A stretch of DNA of 64,000 nucleotides from Bacteroidaceae bacterium (GTDB lineage Bacteria > Bacteroidota > Bacteroidia > Bacteroidales > Bacteroidaceae), in assembly GCA_017622495.1 (NCBI GenBank), contig JAGAQY010000034.1, positions 20,357-84,356 of the forward strand. Reading direction: 5' to 3'. Shown here in pieces: positions 1 to 9,422 of the stretch. Under the pieces are notes generated by a model that did no database searches, was not told the DNA's origin, and saw nothing but the letters and a program-made list of their open reading frames with translations. Each line of letters starts with the position of its first letter. Within the stretch, counting starts at the first letter, position 1. A program made the position numbers and the translations under genes.

Positions 1-1063
1 TCGGGGTGAAGGTGTAGGCATCGGTCTTGTTGAAGACGATGATGAGGGGCTTCTCGCTGCATCCGAGGTCGGCCAAGGTCTTCTCCACCACTTTAATCTG
101 GTCTTCGAAGTCGGGGTGCGAGATGTCCACCACGTGGAGCAGGAGGTCGGCCTCGCGCACCTCATCGAGGGTCGACTTGAAGGAGTCGACGAGGTCTGTC
201 GGTAGCTTGCGGATGAAGCCTACGGTGTCGGAGAGCAGGAACGGCAGGTTCTCGATGATGACCTTGCGCACGGTGGTGTCGAGCGTGGCGAAGAGCTTGT
301 TCTCGGCAAACACCTCGCTCTTGGCAAGGAGGTTCATGAGGGTCGACTTGCCCACGTTGGTGTAGCCCACGAGGGCCACGCGGATGAGGCGACCACGGTT
401 CTTGCGCTGGGTGGCCTTCTGCTTGTCAATCTCGGCCAGCTGCTTCTTGAGCAGCGACATGCGGTTGAGGATGATACGGCGGTCCATCTCGAGCTGCGTC
501 TCACCCGGGCCACGCAGACCTACCGAGCCCTTACCGCCACCGGCACCCGAGCCACCGCCCTGACGCTCGAGGTGAGTCCACAGGCGGGTGAGTCGGGGGA
601 GCATATACTTATATTGCGCCAGCTCGACTTGGGTCTTGGCATTGGCCGTCTGGGCACGCATGGCAAAGATGTCGAGGATGAGCGACGTGCGGTCGAGGAT
701 CTTCACCTTCAGCTCGGCCTCGATGTTGCGGAGCTGCTTGGCCGAGAGCTCATCGTCGAAGATGACCATACCCACCTCGCGGCTCGGGGGGAGGTTGCCA
801 AACTCGTCCTCCTCGGGCTCCTCGGCACAGAGCTCGATGTATTCGCGTATCTCCTGCAGCTTGCCCTTGCCCACATAGGTCACCGAGTTGGGCGAGTCGA
901 GCTTCTGGGTGAAGCACTTCACCACCTCGGCACCCGCCGTCTCGGCCAGGAAGGCCAGCTCGTCGAGGTACTCCTGTGTCTTCTGCTCGTTCTGCGTCTG
1001 CGTGATGAGACCCACGAGGACGGCGCGTTCGGTCTGCGCCTCGGATATTACAAATTCTTTCAT
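1..1063 (-). CDS. hflX: GTPase HflX, C-terminus beyond window edge
   Basis: HflX is a ribosome-associated GTPase that binds the 50S subunit and rescues or splits stalled ribosomes. About 354 codons are visible, starting at the ATG complementary to 1061-1063 (MKEFVISEAQTERAVLVGL). The N-terminal HflX domain contains the TYVGKGKLQEI segment. A glycine-rich linker (RQGGGSGAGGGKGSVGLRGP) leads to the G domain, with P-loop VGYTNVGKST near residue 230, the switch/G3 region DTVGFIRKLP and G4 NKTD close to the window edge. The stop lies outside the window. The gene is the last visible member of a minus-strand run with the small lipoprotein and M6 protease genes; the 13-nt gap to the lipoprotein stop would allow co-transcription. 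The identification is from clear family motifs. Confidence 0.96.
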   Translation of the reverse strand, partial: MKEFVISEAQTERAVLVGLITQTQNEQKTQEYLDELAFLAETAGAEVVKCFTQKLDSPNSVTYVGKGKLQEIREYIELCAEEPEEDEFGNLPPSREVGMVIFDDELSAKQLRNIEAELKVKILDRTSLILDIFAMRAQTANAKTQVELAQYKYMLPRLTRLWTHLERQGGGSGAGGGKGSVGLRGPGETQLEMDRRIILNRMSLLKKQLAEIDKQKATQRKNRGRLIRVALVGYTNVGKSTLMNLLAKSEVFAENKLFATLDTTVRKVIIENLPFLLSDTVGFIRKLPTDLVDSFKSTLDEVREADLLLHVVDISHPDFEDQIKVVEKTLADLGCSEKPLIIVFNKTDAYTFTP

Positions 1064-1076
1064 CTATCGCTTCGGC

Positions 1077-1481
1077 TTATTGGGTGATACCGGGGTATCC
1101 GTTGTCATCGGCTTCGGGGCTTCGCTCCAGTGTCTTCACAGTGACAATCTCTGTGCTCCCTTGCCCCTTCTCGTTCATGGCATACCCCTTGATATAGTAT
1201 GTAGTGTTAGGCTTCAGCCCTGTGATGACACCATTGATGACACTGGCGGAATGGGTAGCCAATGCCTTCTCTGCTTTGCCATTGGCTACGCTGTTCTTTG
1301 AGGTGCCATAATAGAATCCGCAATCCTCCACACTGCCCTCAATCACGGTCGTATGGCAGTATATGGCATCTACGGTGACACTGTCGGCAATGGTGGCTGT
1401 AAGCACAGGCGGCACTTCGGTATCACACGAGGTAATAGTCAGCAGTATGGTAGTCAGAATGGGGAATAATATCTTTTTCAT
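1077..1481 (-). CDS. small fibronectin-III-like lipoprotein
   Basis: This 134-residue protein starts with a lipoprotein signal peptide (MKKILFPILTTILLTITSC, lipid cysteine at residue 19), so it is probably anchored to a membrane facing the periplasm or outside. The rest looks like one fibronectin type III-like beta domain: the stretch GLKPNTTYYIKGYAMNEKG is typical of these domains in Bacteroidetes surface lipoproteins. No catalytic residues are seen. It lies 14 nt after the M6 protease stop and 13 nt before hflX on the same strand. The exact role is unknown. Confidence 0.75.
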   Translation of the reverse strand: MKKILFPILTTILLTITSCDTEVPPVLTATIADSVTVDAIYCHTTVIEGSVEDCGFYYGTSKNSVANGKAEKALATHSASVINGVITGLKPNTTYYIKGYAMNEKGQGSTEIVTVKTLERSPEADDNGYPGITQ

Positions 1482-1495
1482 CTTGTCCTATCGCA

Positions 1496-4400
1496 TTAAC
1501 GTTTCACATAAACTTTAGTTTTCTCAATCATATAGACGCCTTCGCTGAGGTGTGTGATTTCGTTGATGCCCTTCTGGCCATCTATCGCACATACCTTGCG
1601 GCCCATCATGTCGTATATGGTGATTGTACGTTCCTCGGGCAGAGTGACATACACGATGCCGTTCTTGGAGGTAACGGTGTACTCATATACAATCTCCTCC
1701 GGCTCGCCCTGCATCTGTATGCGGAACATGGGAGCACCCTGTGCATTGGCAGAGGGCACGATGTAGGCAGAGAAGGGATTCACCTTGAATTTCTCGGGCA
1801 CAAACACGCTACCGGCATTGTAAGCGTCAAACTTAGAGCCCACATTGAGTGCATTGATGCCGGCATCGGCGGCAAGGGCGTCATAGTTGGGTACAAATGT
1901 GAAGTCCTTACCCACAGTACCTACTAGATTGCCGGTAGCCTGTATAGTAGCATTAGCAGCCGCGAACGAAACCATGCCACTCAGCGAGTTAGCACCATAC
2001 TCCGGATTGTTGGGCATGGCAATGATATAAGGTACATTGGCTTTTAATTCTGTAGCAGCGGCGAAAGCGCCACCCTCGTACTGTGCCAACCAGAAATGGT
2101 GGTTTGCAGCCTTGCCAAAGGGTGCGATATCACCCTTGGTGCTATGCACAAACTGCTGCACATCGAATGGCAGGGCGATAGTCTCCCATCCTGCCGAGCT
2201 CTCCAATCCCGTAGTCTGAGTGAACGAGCGCTGGTAGTTCACACACTTCGCGGTGAATGAACGGGGAGCATAGAAAGGATAGCTTGCCTCCAGCTCCAAC
2301 GAGTCGGTCTGTCCATTCTCAATCAAAGCCATGCGTTTGGCACTGATTAGCGGATGCGCAAACTCGATATCGTCGTTCACATACACGAGAAGGTTGTGAT
2401 AAGAGGTCTCGTCAAACATATCTGCCGTGATGGGCAAGTCAATATCCCATACAACAGCATTCAGTGAGATACATCCGTAGAACAGCTCCTTACCTACGCT
2501 CTTCAAGGCAGCACCACCCACTGTCACACTACGCAACTGTGTAGCATTGCTGAAGGCCCTGTCATCAATACCGCTAATAGCATAGGCAACAGAGTCATAG
2601 GTCACCTCATCGCCTATAGTGATATGGCCAACGTAGGAGTCGGCATCATTGCCATCGAAGCCTCCTGACACCTTAGCACGCGGAGTCACGGTAGACTCAA
2701 TACGATAGGTAGCGCCATCGGTCTCAAACCAGTTGTCGAGCCTATAATAGGGAGATCGTCTGTACCCTTCCTTGCGAAGGATATAGTAGATGGTAGCCTT
2801 CTCTGTTGTGGCAAAAGGCCCATCATAGCGATGGCTATAAGCTGTAGGTGTGGTGCCGTCCAGCGTATAGAATATAGCTATGGTAGAGTCATTGGTGACG
2901 AAGTATACGCTATCGTTGTCTATCTTCTCTTCAACCTCAACTTCCAGTTGCTGTAGCATAGTATCTACAATCTCCACCTCTACCGTATTGGAGTAGCGCG
3001 AATACACGCTGTCTCTTGCACTGCGTACAGAGACGCGGTAGAGGCCGCCGTCAAGGTTCTCGAACCTGCAAGAATCCTCCTCCGTACGCTCGGCATAGAT
3101 AACGGTGCTATAGTAGCGTTTCTCAGTAGTGCTCCGCTCATCGGCTGCAGCCTTAGGAGCGGTTTGCATAGCCTGCGCCATGCGTTTGCCGCAATCTTGA
3201 GGCATGCTTGTGGGGTATAGCTGGCGATACTGTGTTCTCTTGGGAGCTTCGCTACTTTCTTCTTCCTCTTCATCCTCACCAAGCAGTTCCTTGGAGCGGT
3301 CACCGGGAAGCACATAGATATAGTCAAGATCGACTCGTGTTGACTCCGTAGTGGGTGTCTTATCGTTGTCACGGGTATCCATATACAGGAATGAGCTGGT
3401 ACCTATCGTATCCATCACCACGAAGTAGTGTAGCCACTCATGGTCGTCAACAGGGATGCCATAGCCAAACAGCCCATCGCCCCATGCGTCGTCACCTACA
3501 GCCATAATCATATAGGCATCCTTATCAGAAGCAGCACTCTTGCGCACACTAAAGATGACAGTAAAATGTGTAGAGTCACAACCTATTTTGGGAGTCATCA
3601 GGGCGCCACGCGCAGAAGAAGACCCCATGCGAATGGCCTCATCAAGTCCGAAGACATTCTGTCCCATCCATCCCTTTTGGTTGGTATAACTATCGAGCGA
3701 CATGCCTATATCGGAGTTGCCCTGCTTCACCTTGTCGAAATCTTCGTCGAGCATGTAGGGATTCTCCTCAAGCAGTTCGAGCTGCACCTCATACTCCTTG
3801 ATTCCCGGAATCTCATCCCATGTAATAGAGAAAGCATTCTCGGTAATATCAGTAGCCTCGTTCAATGTAGGCACGGGCAGAGCGCCCTTCATGAACGAGA
3901 ATGTCACCACTCCGTTGTTCATGGAGATGTCGGTTATATCCTTACCCATATATTCATCAGCATATACCTTCGCAGCAGGCTTGGATGTGGCCGTCAGCTC
4001 AGTATTGCCCGATGTGCCCGGATAGGTATCGCCTGAGAGTGAATTCTTGTCGAGTTTATTGTCTGCAGGAATAATGGTCATGCGCTGATGCGACATTTCG
4101 TTGTTCACAGCATTGGCTTTCCATGCCATCTCCTGATAGTCTACATGAATCACCAGCATTCCTTCGGCAGGAGCAAAAGTATCCCACTTGCTTTTCTTGT
4201 GATTCTCTACAATATAATATTCATCTGCATTGGCATCATTGATAATCTTGTATGCCGTACCGCCTTCGCTCATGGGAGTGAGTGTAACGTCGGTTGGGAC
4301 ATCCAATACGACCAGATCCTTCCATCCGAGGAAGTCCTTCTCATAGCCCGTATATCCACAGGGAGTATGTCCGTTGTTGTTGTAGCAGCCATAGTCCATC

Positions 4401-5440
4401 AGGCTCCAGCTGTTCATGCCGAATCCGTTGGAGTCATCCGTAGGATAGAAGTCGGGCAAGCCGAGGCAGTGAGAGAACTCATGGCAGAAGGTTCCTATGC
4501 CGTCCAATGACTTATGCGTACTTTCGTCCCACCCGTCAAGCTCGTTATTACAGGCGTACTTGCTGATCTTCACACCATCTATCGACAGTTCGTTAGCCAG
4601 CTGCCACTGGTGCGGCCAAATGGTATTCTCCAGTTCGGCTGCATTTGAGGCCTCGCCATAACCGGCATAGATAACATATACGATATCGACATAACCGTCA
4701 CCGTTGTTGTCAAACTTGGCAAAATCGGTCATCGAGTTGGCCTGTCGGCATGCATCTTCCACCATCTTGCGGGCATTCTTATCGTTGCCTTCCTCATCGT
4801 TGCCACCATAGTACTCCATATTATTACTCAGAGTGACAGGCCCAATGATCTCAAACTTAGGCATGAACTTACCCTCCGACTGGTCTTCGAAGTACTCCTT
4901 CACACTGCCATAGCCTCCCTCGTCTTTATAGTCGTCACCATTGATATGGCCTTCAAAGGCGGCTTTGGGGTCAGATGACACAAATTTCACATCGGAATAT
5001 TGCACCAGAAGCACGGGAACGTGAACATCGCCCTGCGCCGGCACCTCTGCCACTTTCTGCGGTGAACGGGCTGCACGCACACGCTGTGCCGTGCTCTCAC
5101 GCTGCATAGCTACACCATACAATTCATTTACGCTGGGGAGTGCCTTTACAAACTCCATTTCCTCCTGTCCACGGCTTTCCCGAGCATGAGCCAGGCGCTT
5201 GCTTGCCACGATTTTGCCATCGGCAATATCGGCATAGTAGTATCCCTTACCGTTGGTCTTCACCACCACACCATCTTCTGTCATCAGGTAGTGAAAATGT
5301 TCGTCACCTCGCTGGGTCAGTGTCAGCACTGTGCCATCAGGTTGCTTCACCTCGATAGTGATGCGCTTGGCAGGTACGGCCCACATCGTAAGCGTACACA
5401 CACACAGCATCACTGCAAAAAACAATCTTTTCATATACAA
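1496..5440 (-). CDS. M6-family metalloprotease with type IX secretion sorting domain
   Basis: A 1314-residue secreted zinc protease. Residues 1-21 form a signal peptide. The immune-inhibitor-A-like (M6) domain carries HEFSHCLGLPD at residues 320-330, matching HExxHxxGxPD: two zinc histidines, the catalytic Glu321 and the downstream metal-binding region. A calcium-loop-like FDNNGDGYVD lies at residues 243-252. A fibronectin-like domain starts near residue 530, and a chitobiase-C-like segment (FYTLDGTTPTAYSHRYDGPF) follows in the second half. The last ~70 residues resemble a Bacteroidetes type A sorting domain (TITIYDMMGRKV, then LSEGVYMI and a final KVYVKR), which marks cargo of the type IX secretion system; porU and porV for that system are in this window. 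A TATATTTG promoter box lies upstream at 5471-5478. Confidence 0.93.
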   Translation of the reverse strand: MYMKRLFFAVMLCVCTLTMWAVPAKRITIEVKQPDGTVLTLTQRGDEHFHYLMTEDGVVVKTNGKGYYYADIADGKIVASKRLAHARESRGQEEMEFVKALPSVNELYGVAMQRESTAQRVRAARSPQKVAEVPAQGDVHVPVLLVQYSDVKFVSSDPKAAFEGHINGDDYKDEGGYGSVKEYFEDQSEGKFMPKFEIIGPVTLSNNMEYYGGNDEEGNDKNARKMVEDACRQANSMTDFAKFDNNGDGYVDIVYVIYAGYGEASNAAELENTIWPHQWQLANELSIDGVKISKYACNNELDGWDESTHKSLDGIGTFCHEFSHCLGLPDFYPTDDSNGFGMNSWSLMDYGCYNNNGHTPCGYTGYEKDFLGWKDLVVLDVPTDVTLTPMSEGGTAYKIINDANADEYYIVENHKKSKWDTFAPAEGMLVIHVDYQEMAWKANAVNNEMSHQRMTIIPADNKLDKNSLSGDTYPGTSGNTELTATSKPAAKVYADEYMGKDITDISMNNGVVTFSFMKGALPVPTLNEATDITENAFSITWDEIPGIKEYEVQLELLEENPYMLDEDFDKVKQGNSDIGMSLDSYTNQKGWMGQNVFGLDEAIRMGSSSARGALMTPKIGCDSTHFTVIFSVRKSAASDKDAYMIMAVGDDAWGDGLFGYGIPVDDHEWLHYFVVMDTIGTSSFLYMDTRDNDKTPTTESTRVDLDYIYVLPGDRSKELLGEDEEEEESSEAPKRTQYRQLYPTSMPQDCGKRMAQAMQTAPKAAADERSTTEKRYYSTVIYAERTEEDSCRFENLDGGLYRVSVRSARDSVYSRYSNTVEVEIVDTMLQQLEVEVEEKIDNDSVYFVTNDSTIAIFYTLDGTTPTAYSHRYDGPFATTEKATIYYILRKEGYRRSPYYRLDNWFETDGATYRIESTVTPRAKVSGGFDGNDADSYVGHITIGDEVTYDSVAYAISGIDDRAFSNATQLRSVTVGGAALKSVGKELFYGCISLNAVVWDIDLPITADMFDETSYHNLLVYVNDDIEFAHPLISAKRMALIENGQTDSLELEASYPFYAPRSFTAKCVNYQRSFTQTTGLESSAGWETIALPFDVQQFVHSTKGDIAPFGKAANHHFWLAQYEGGAFAAATELKANVPYIIAMPNNPEYGANSLSGMVSFAAANATIQATGNLVGTVGKDFTFVPNYDALAADAGINALNVGSKFDAYNAGSVFVPEKFKVNPFSAYIVPSANAQGAPMFRIQMQGEPEEIVYEYTVTSKNGIVYVTLPEERTITIYDMMGRKVCAIDGQKGINEITHLSEGVYMIEKTKVYVKR

Positions 5441-5470
5441 TCTACAATATTCCTAAATTTATATAAGGTG

Positions 5471-5478
5471 CAAATATA
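5471..5478 (-). promoter_or_regulatory. -7 promoter box (TATATTTG) for the M6 protease operon
   Basis: On the minus strand TATATTTG matches the Bacteroidetes TAnnTTTG element exactly, about 30 nt upstream of the protease ATG. No good TTTG -33 element is visible, so only the -7 box is claimed. Confidence 0.5.
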
Positions 5479-5532
5479 CGAATAATTCATTGAATAGTAA
5501 GAATCCAGACCTCTTTTATCAAAAAAAAGAAG

Positions 5533-5540
5533 TACATTTG
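5533..5540 (+). promoter_or_regulatory. -7 promoter box (TACATTTG) for the thioredoxin gene
   Basis: TACATTTG matches the Bacteroidetes -7 consensus. It ends only 8 nt before the first possible ATG (5549), so transcription should start at about 5546-5548. This makes the second in-frame ATG (5561) an equally good or better start. Confidence 0.5.
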
Positions 5541-5548
5541 CAAAAAAT

Positions 5549-6055
5549 ATGAATACTAAGATGAAAGCAAATAAGATTCTATTCTTCGCCATCTTCCTTA
5601 TGGCGAGCATGGCTGCCAAAGCCCAACTCCCTTCAGTACAGCTCAAGACTTTGGAGGGAAAGACAATCAACACGGCCAAACTGAGCAATGACGGCAAACC
5701 TTTTATCATCAGTTTCTTTGCCACTTGGTGCAAGCCTTGCAACCGTGAGCTCAGCGCCATCCACGAGGTATATCCCGACTGGCAGGACGAGACAGGCGTA
5801 AAGGTTATCATCGTGTCGATAGACCAGGCACAGAACATCAACAAGGTAAAGCCCTTGGTCGATGGCAACGGTTGGGAATATGAGGTGCTGCTCGACCCCA
5901 ACAGCGACTTCCGTCGCGCTTTGGGCGTACAGACCATACCACACGTACTGGTCGTTGATGGTAAAGGAAAGATTGTAGATTCGCGCAGCGGATACACCGA
6001 TGGCTCGGAGGAGCATCTCATCGAGAAGGTGCGTGAGTTGGTGAAAAAGAAGTAA
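5549..6055 (+). CDS. TlpA/ResA-like thioredoxin-fold protein
   Basis: A 168-residue exported thioredoxin-like protein, probably a periplasmic thiol-disulfide reductant. After a signal peptide ending at AAKA|Q (about residue 25) comes the thioredoxin fold with active-site WCKPC (Cys61, Cys64) and a cis-proline loop QTIPHVLVVD. The start could also be the ATG at 5561 (MKANKILFFAIF), which gives a cleaner signal peptide and suits the promoter at 5533-5540. It is followed on the same strand by a DUF6029 barrel protein and an Omp28-like lipoprotein that also has a CxxC motif. This grouping suggests a shared role in redox handling of envelope proteins, but the substrate is unknown. Confidence 0.9.
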   Translation: MNTKMKANKILFFAIFLMASMAAKAQLPSVQLKTLEGKTINTAKLSNDGKPFIISFFATWCKPCNRELSAIHEVYPDWQDETGVKVIIVSIDQAQNINKVKPLVDGNGWEYEVLLDPNSDFRRALGVQTIPHVLVVDGKGKIVDSRSGYTDGSEEHLIEKVRELVKKK

Positions 6056-6212
6056 TTTGTTTTGGTAGATAAATGTGAATGTATTAGGAGATAAAGGAAG
6101 ATAAATGGAGATAAATGCCAATAGTTTTTACGCGCATAAGAACATTCGGCCTTTATCTACCAAGGAGCAAAGCGACTATCTCCCTTTAACTCCATTAACT
6201 CCACAAAACACA

Positions 6213-7883
6213 ATGAAATATGGTAAACTACTGACAGTCCTCGCTTTGGCAGGACTGTTGCCGTTGTGTACGGCGGCACAAGACCTTGGCGACGAGTCGC
6301 AGAAGGTGACTCTGCATGGTAGCATACAGAGCGACATCCTCGTGCCACAGGAGGATGAGAGTATAGGCACAGGCAGTTACGACAATTGGGCACTGACCAA
6401 CACGTATGCCGACCTCTATATGATGAGCAGGTATGTAGATGCAGGAGCAAGACTCGAGTTCACCCAATTCCCGCTCCCCGGCTTCGAGCCCGAGTTTCAG
6501 GGTTGGGGCGTTCCACATATATATATAAAAGGAAAGCTGCAAGGAGCCGAACTCACCGTGGGCGACATGTACGACCAGTTTGGCAGTGGCCTCATCTTCC
6601 GCACCTACGAAGAGCGCAGCCTGGGTATCGACAATGCACTACGCGGTGCCCGCCTTAACCTCACAGCCATCCCCGGAGTGCAGTGGAAGGTGCTCGGTGG
6701 TGTGCAGCGCACCTACTGGAACTGGAACCGCAAGGCTTGGGTAGCAGGCACCGATGCAGAGATGAACATCGACCATTACAGCACAGCCATGCAGGAGCGT
6801 GGCATCACCTGGATGGTGGGCGGCTCGTATGCCTTGAAGCACGAGGCCGACGAAGACATCATTGTGCCAGGTACCAACCTGCGCCTCAATCTGCCTACAA
6901 ACATTGGCGCCTTCGACGTGCGCTCCCGCTTCCAGATGGGCAACTACAGTCTGCTGGCCGAGTATGCATGGAAGGGACAAGACCCCTCTTTCGACAACGG
7001 GTACACCTATCATAAGGGACAGGCACTGATGCTCTCGGGCTCCTACTCCACTCGCGGACTCGCCATCCTCCTACAAGCCAAGCGTAGCGACAATATGGCC
7101 TATCGCAGCCAGCGTTCACGCGAAGGCATGGCAGCCTATATCAATCACATGCCCGCCTTTGCCTATCAGCACACCTATGCACTGCCTGCCCTCTACCCCT
7201 ATGCCACGCAGAATGCCGATGGCGAATGGGCCTTCCAGGGCGAAGCATCCTACACCTTCAAGCGCAAGACTGCCCTCGGCGGCAAGTATGGCACCAAGGT
7301 AAAGCTCAACATGAGCCATATACGCGCTCTCGACAAGCACCCGGTAGAGATGAGCCACGGCACACTGATGGGCACCGATGGATACACGGGCTCCTTCTTC
7401 AAGATGGGCAAGGAACTTTACTACCAGGACATCAACCTACAGCTTGAGAAACGCATCACCAAGGACTTCAAGCTCAACGCCATGTATATGAACCAGCACT
7501 ACAACCAAACCGTCGTTGAGGGTGAGGGTGGTATGATACGTTCCCACATCGCAGTGCTTGAGGGTCAGTACAAGATAAACAGCCAATACACGTTGCGTAG
7601 TGAACTCCAGTACCTCTCTACCCGTCAGGACGAGGGCGACTGGTGCTACGCCCTCGTAGAGCTATCGGCACTCCCCTACCTCATGTTTACCGTGAGCGAC
7701 ATGTGGAACTGCGGCGTCACCAACTTGCACTACTACATGGGCTCCGTCACCTTCAACTATGAGGCCCATCGCCTTATGCTCAGCTATGGCCGCACCCGTG
7801 CCGGATTCAACTGTGCCGGAGGCATTTGCCGCTACGTACCTGCAAGCCGTGGCGTACAACTATCGTATAACTATAATTTCTAA
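6213..7883 (+). CDS. DUF6029-type outer-membrane beta-barrel protein
   Basis: A 556-residue protein that looks like an outer-membrane beta-barrel. The chosen ATG gives a normal signal peptide (MKYGKLLTVLALAGLLPLCTAAQ, cleaved near residue 22); an earlier in-frame ATG at 6105 would add 36 non-signal residues and is rejected. The mature part is rich in alternating aromatic and polar strands (for example GSVTFNYEAHRLMLSYGRTRAGFNC) and ends in the aromatic-terminated strand GVQLSYNYNF, as barrels do. I recognise it as resembling the DUF6029 family, which often sits next to TlpA and Omp28 genes in Bacteroidetes, as here. The function is unknown. Confidence 0.8.
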   Translation: MKYGKLLTVLALAGLLPLCTAAQDLGDESQKVTLHGSIQSDILVPQEDESIGTGSYDNWALTNTYADLYMMSRYVDAGARLEFTQFPLPGFEPEFQGWGVPHIYIKGKLQGAELTVGDMYDQFGSGLIFRTYEERSLGIDNALRGARLNLTAIPGVQWKVLGGVQRTYWNWNRKAWVAGTDAEMNIDHYSTAMQERGITWMVGGSYALKHEADEDIIVPGTNLRLNLPTNIGAFDVRSRFQMGNYSLLAEYAWKGQDPSFDNGYTYHKGQALMLSGSYSTRGLAILLQAKRSDNMAYRSQRSREGMAAYINHMPAFAYQHTYALPALYPYATQNADGEWAFQGEASYTFKRKTALGGKYGTKVKLNMSHIRALDKHPVEMSHGTLMGTDGYTGSFFKMGKELYYQDINLQLEKRITKDFKLNAMYMNQHYNQTVVEGEGGMIRSHIAVLEGQYKINSQYTLRSELQYLSTRQDEGDWCYALVELSALPYLMFTVSDMWNCGVTNLHYYMGSVTFNYEAHRLMLSYGRTRAGFNCAGGICRYVPASRGVQLSYNYNF

Positions 7884-7912
7884 ACCTCAATATTTACACC
7901 CCAATGTTTTTT

Positions 7913-8038
7913 TCTCACACAGATCTCACGAATCTCACAGATGCATACATCGCTATCGCTCGTATGTTGCCATCCGGATGGTAAACGCAAGTGAAACGAT
8001 GCGTGTGCTTTCGTGAGATTCGTGAGATCTGCGTGAGA
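7913..8038. repeat. dispersed long hairpin repeat, copy A
   Basis: The ends form an imperfect inverted repeat of about 27 bp (left arm starts TCTCACACAGATCTCACG, right arm ends GTGAGATCTGCGTGAGA). A small perfect palindrome CCATCCGGATGG lies in the middle. Related but diverged copies lie at 63034-63177 and 63626-63799. In RNA it would fold into a long hairpin between the DUF6029 and Omp28 genes, so it could reduce read-through or stabilise transcript ends. Confidence 0.8.
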
Positions 8039-8077
8039 AAAAGATATATCAGCGAGAACAATAACACATTTACTCTT

Positions 8078-9328
8078 ATGAACAAGAATATATTTAACAT
8101 ACTGCTCATTCTCCCCCTACTCTTCAGCTGCAGCGAGGTCATCCCCGAAGATGAGCGTTACGAAGAGCTACCCGCCATCGAAGCCAAGCGCAGAATCTTG
8201 CTGGAGGACTTCACCGGGCAGTTCTGCTCCAATTGTCCCGAAGCCCACAAGGTCATCAGCGAGCTGCAGACACAATACGAAGAAGATGTGATTGCCGTAG
8301 CCATCCATGCCGGCCACTTTGGCATCGCCGAGGGTAGCAACCCCAACGTCATCGGACTCATGCAGCCCGAGGGAGACATCTATGCCACACACTGGGGCGT
8401 AGAGGCCTATCCCATCGGGCTCATCAACCGCACCTCAGGACTGCTCAAGCATACCGAATGGGCAGCCTATGCACGCGAAGCCCTAAATCAAGAGGCAATG
8501 GTGGATATCGCCCTCGACTGCAAGGTCTCAGACGACAGCACCCGACTCTGCATCAATACTGAAATCGTCTCCAACGCCGCCATGGAGGGCAACAACCTGC
8601 AACTTTGGATTACCGAGAGTAATATCAACGCAGTGCAGCAGAATGGTGGTACGCTCGATGCCAACTACAACCATCACCATGTGCTGCGCGCTGCAGTCAA
8701 CGGTCAGTGGGGCGAAGCGGTCACTATCCCAAGCAACACCGTTCACTACATTGACGTGCGCGACAATTGGAACATCGACAATCTCTCCGTAGTAGCTTTC
8801 GTATATAACAACACAGACGGAGTACTGCAGGCCGCCGAGCATCATTTCTCCGACAAGGGTCTTGCCCAGGATTCCATTCCTCAAGGCAACCAGAACGGTG
8901 GCATAGTGGTAGTGAGGGAGCTGACCTTCCTTTGCGGCGAAGACACCATCCCCAATGGCTCTACCTATACCTCCTCCAAGCTCGATGAGGCCTACACAGC
9001 CATGGGCATGACACGTTTCGTGCCGGGCATCGACCTCGTGGGCGACAAAGACGGACAGGTTACCGTAACGGTAAAGTCGCTCAACCAAACCATGATTGAG
9101 ATTTGCGCCTTCGGTGGTTGCCAGATGACATTGCCTCACCTCGGCTACTCGACCAGCGCATCGGGCACCATCACTGCCGGCACTCCACTGCCGCTCGACA
9201 TCCACTACACCCCCACGACAAATAGTGAGGTTTATCGCGCCGAGGCACTCATCACCGTCTGCTACGAAGGCGAAGAAGCCAAAGCTGCCAGATTCACTCT
9301 CGTCATGACCAATACCACAGAAGAGTAA
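8078..9328 (+). CDS. Omp28-like outer-membrane lipoprotein with thioredoxin-like CxxC
   Basis: A 416-residue lipoprotein. The ATG at 8078 gives a clear lipoprotein signal (MNKNIFNILLILPLLFSC, Cys18); the earlier in-frame ATG at 7991 lies inside the hairpin repeat and is rejected. Residues ~40-55 contain LLEDFTGQFCSNCPEAH, with Cys50 and Cys53 in the thioredoxin-like position. This motif is characteristic of the Omp28 family first described in Porphyromonas. The C-terminal part looks like beta-sandwich domains. It is the last gene of the TlpA-DUF6029-Omp28 group and is followed by a strong terminator. A second, distant Omp28-like gene lies at 12283-13398. Confidence 0.87.
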   Translation: MNKNIFNILLILPLLFSCSEVIPEDERYEELPAIEAKRRILLEDFTGQFCSNCPEAHKVISELQTQYEEDVIAVAIHAGHFGIAEGSNPNVIGLMQPEGDIYATHWGVEAYPIGLINRTSGLLKHTEWAAYAREALNQEAMVDIALDCKVSDDSTRLCINTEIVSNAAMEGNNLQLWITESNINAVQQNGGTLDANYNHHHVLRAAVNGQWGEAVTIPSNTVHYIDVRDNWNIDNLSVVAFVYNNTDGVLQAAEHHFSDKGLAQDSIPQGNQNGGIVVVRELTFLCGEDTIPNGSTYTSSKLDEAYTAMGMTRFVPGIDLVGDKDGQVTVTVKSLNQTMIEICAFGGCQMTLPHLGYSTSASGTITAGTPLPLDIHYTPTTNSEVYRAEALITVCYEGEEAKAARFTLVMTNTTEE

Positions 9329-9352
9329 GGTCGTCCCTAGATAAAAACAAGC

Positions 9353-9392
9353 AGCCGAAATCATCTATCACGATGAAATCGGCTGTTTTTTT
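9353..9392 (+). terminator. intrinsic terminator after the Omp28-like gene
   Basis: A hairpin with arms AGCCGAAATCATC and GATGAAATCGGCT (11 of 13 pairs, with an internal A-A mismatch pair) is followed by GTTTTTTT. It begins 25 nt after the stop codon. Confidence 0.85.
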
Positions 9393-9422
9393 GTATTCTA
9401 TCCTCACCCACCTCTTATGGCG

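Noticed and set aside
2990..3005. AGTAGCGCGAAT, resembling the crossover core
   Set aside because: It matches only about 11 contiguous bases and lies in the middle of the M6 protease gene; chance similarity.
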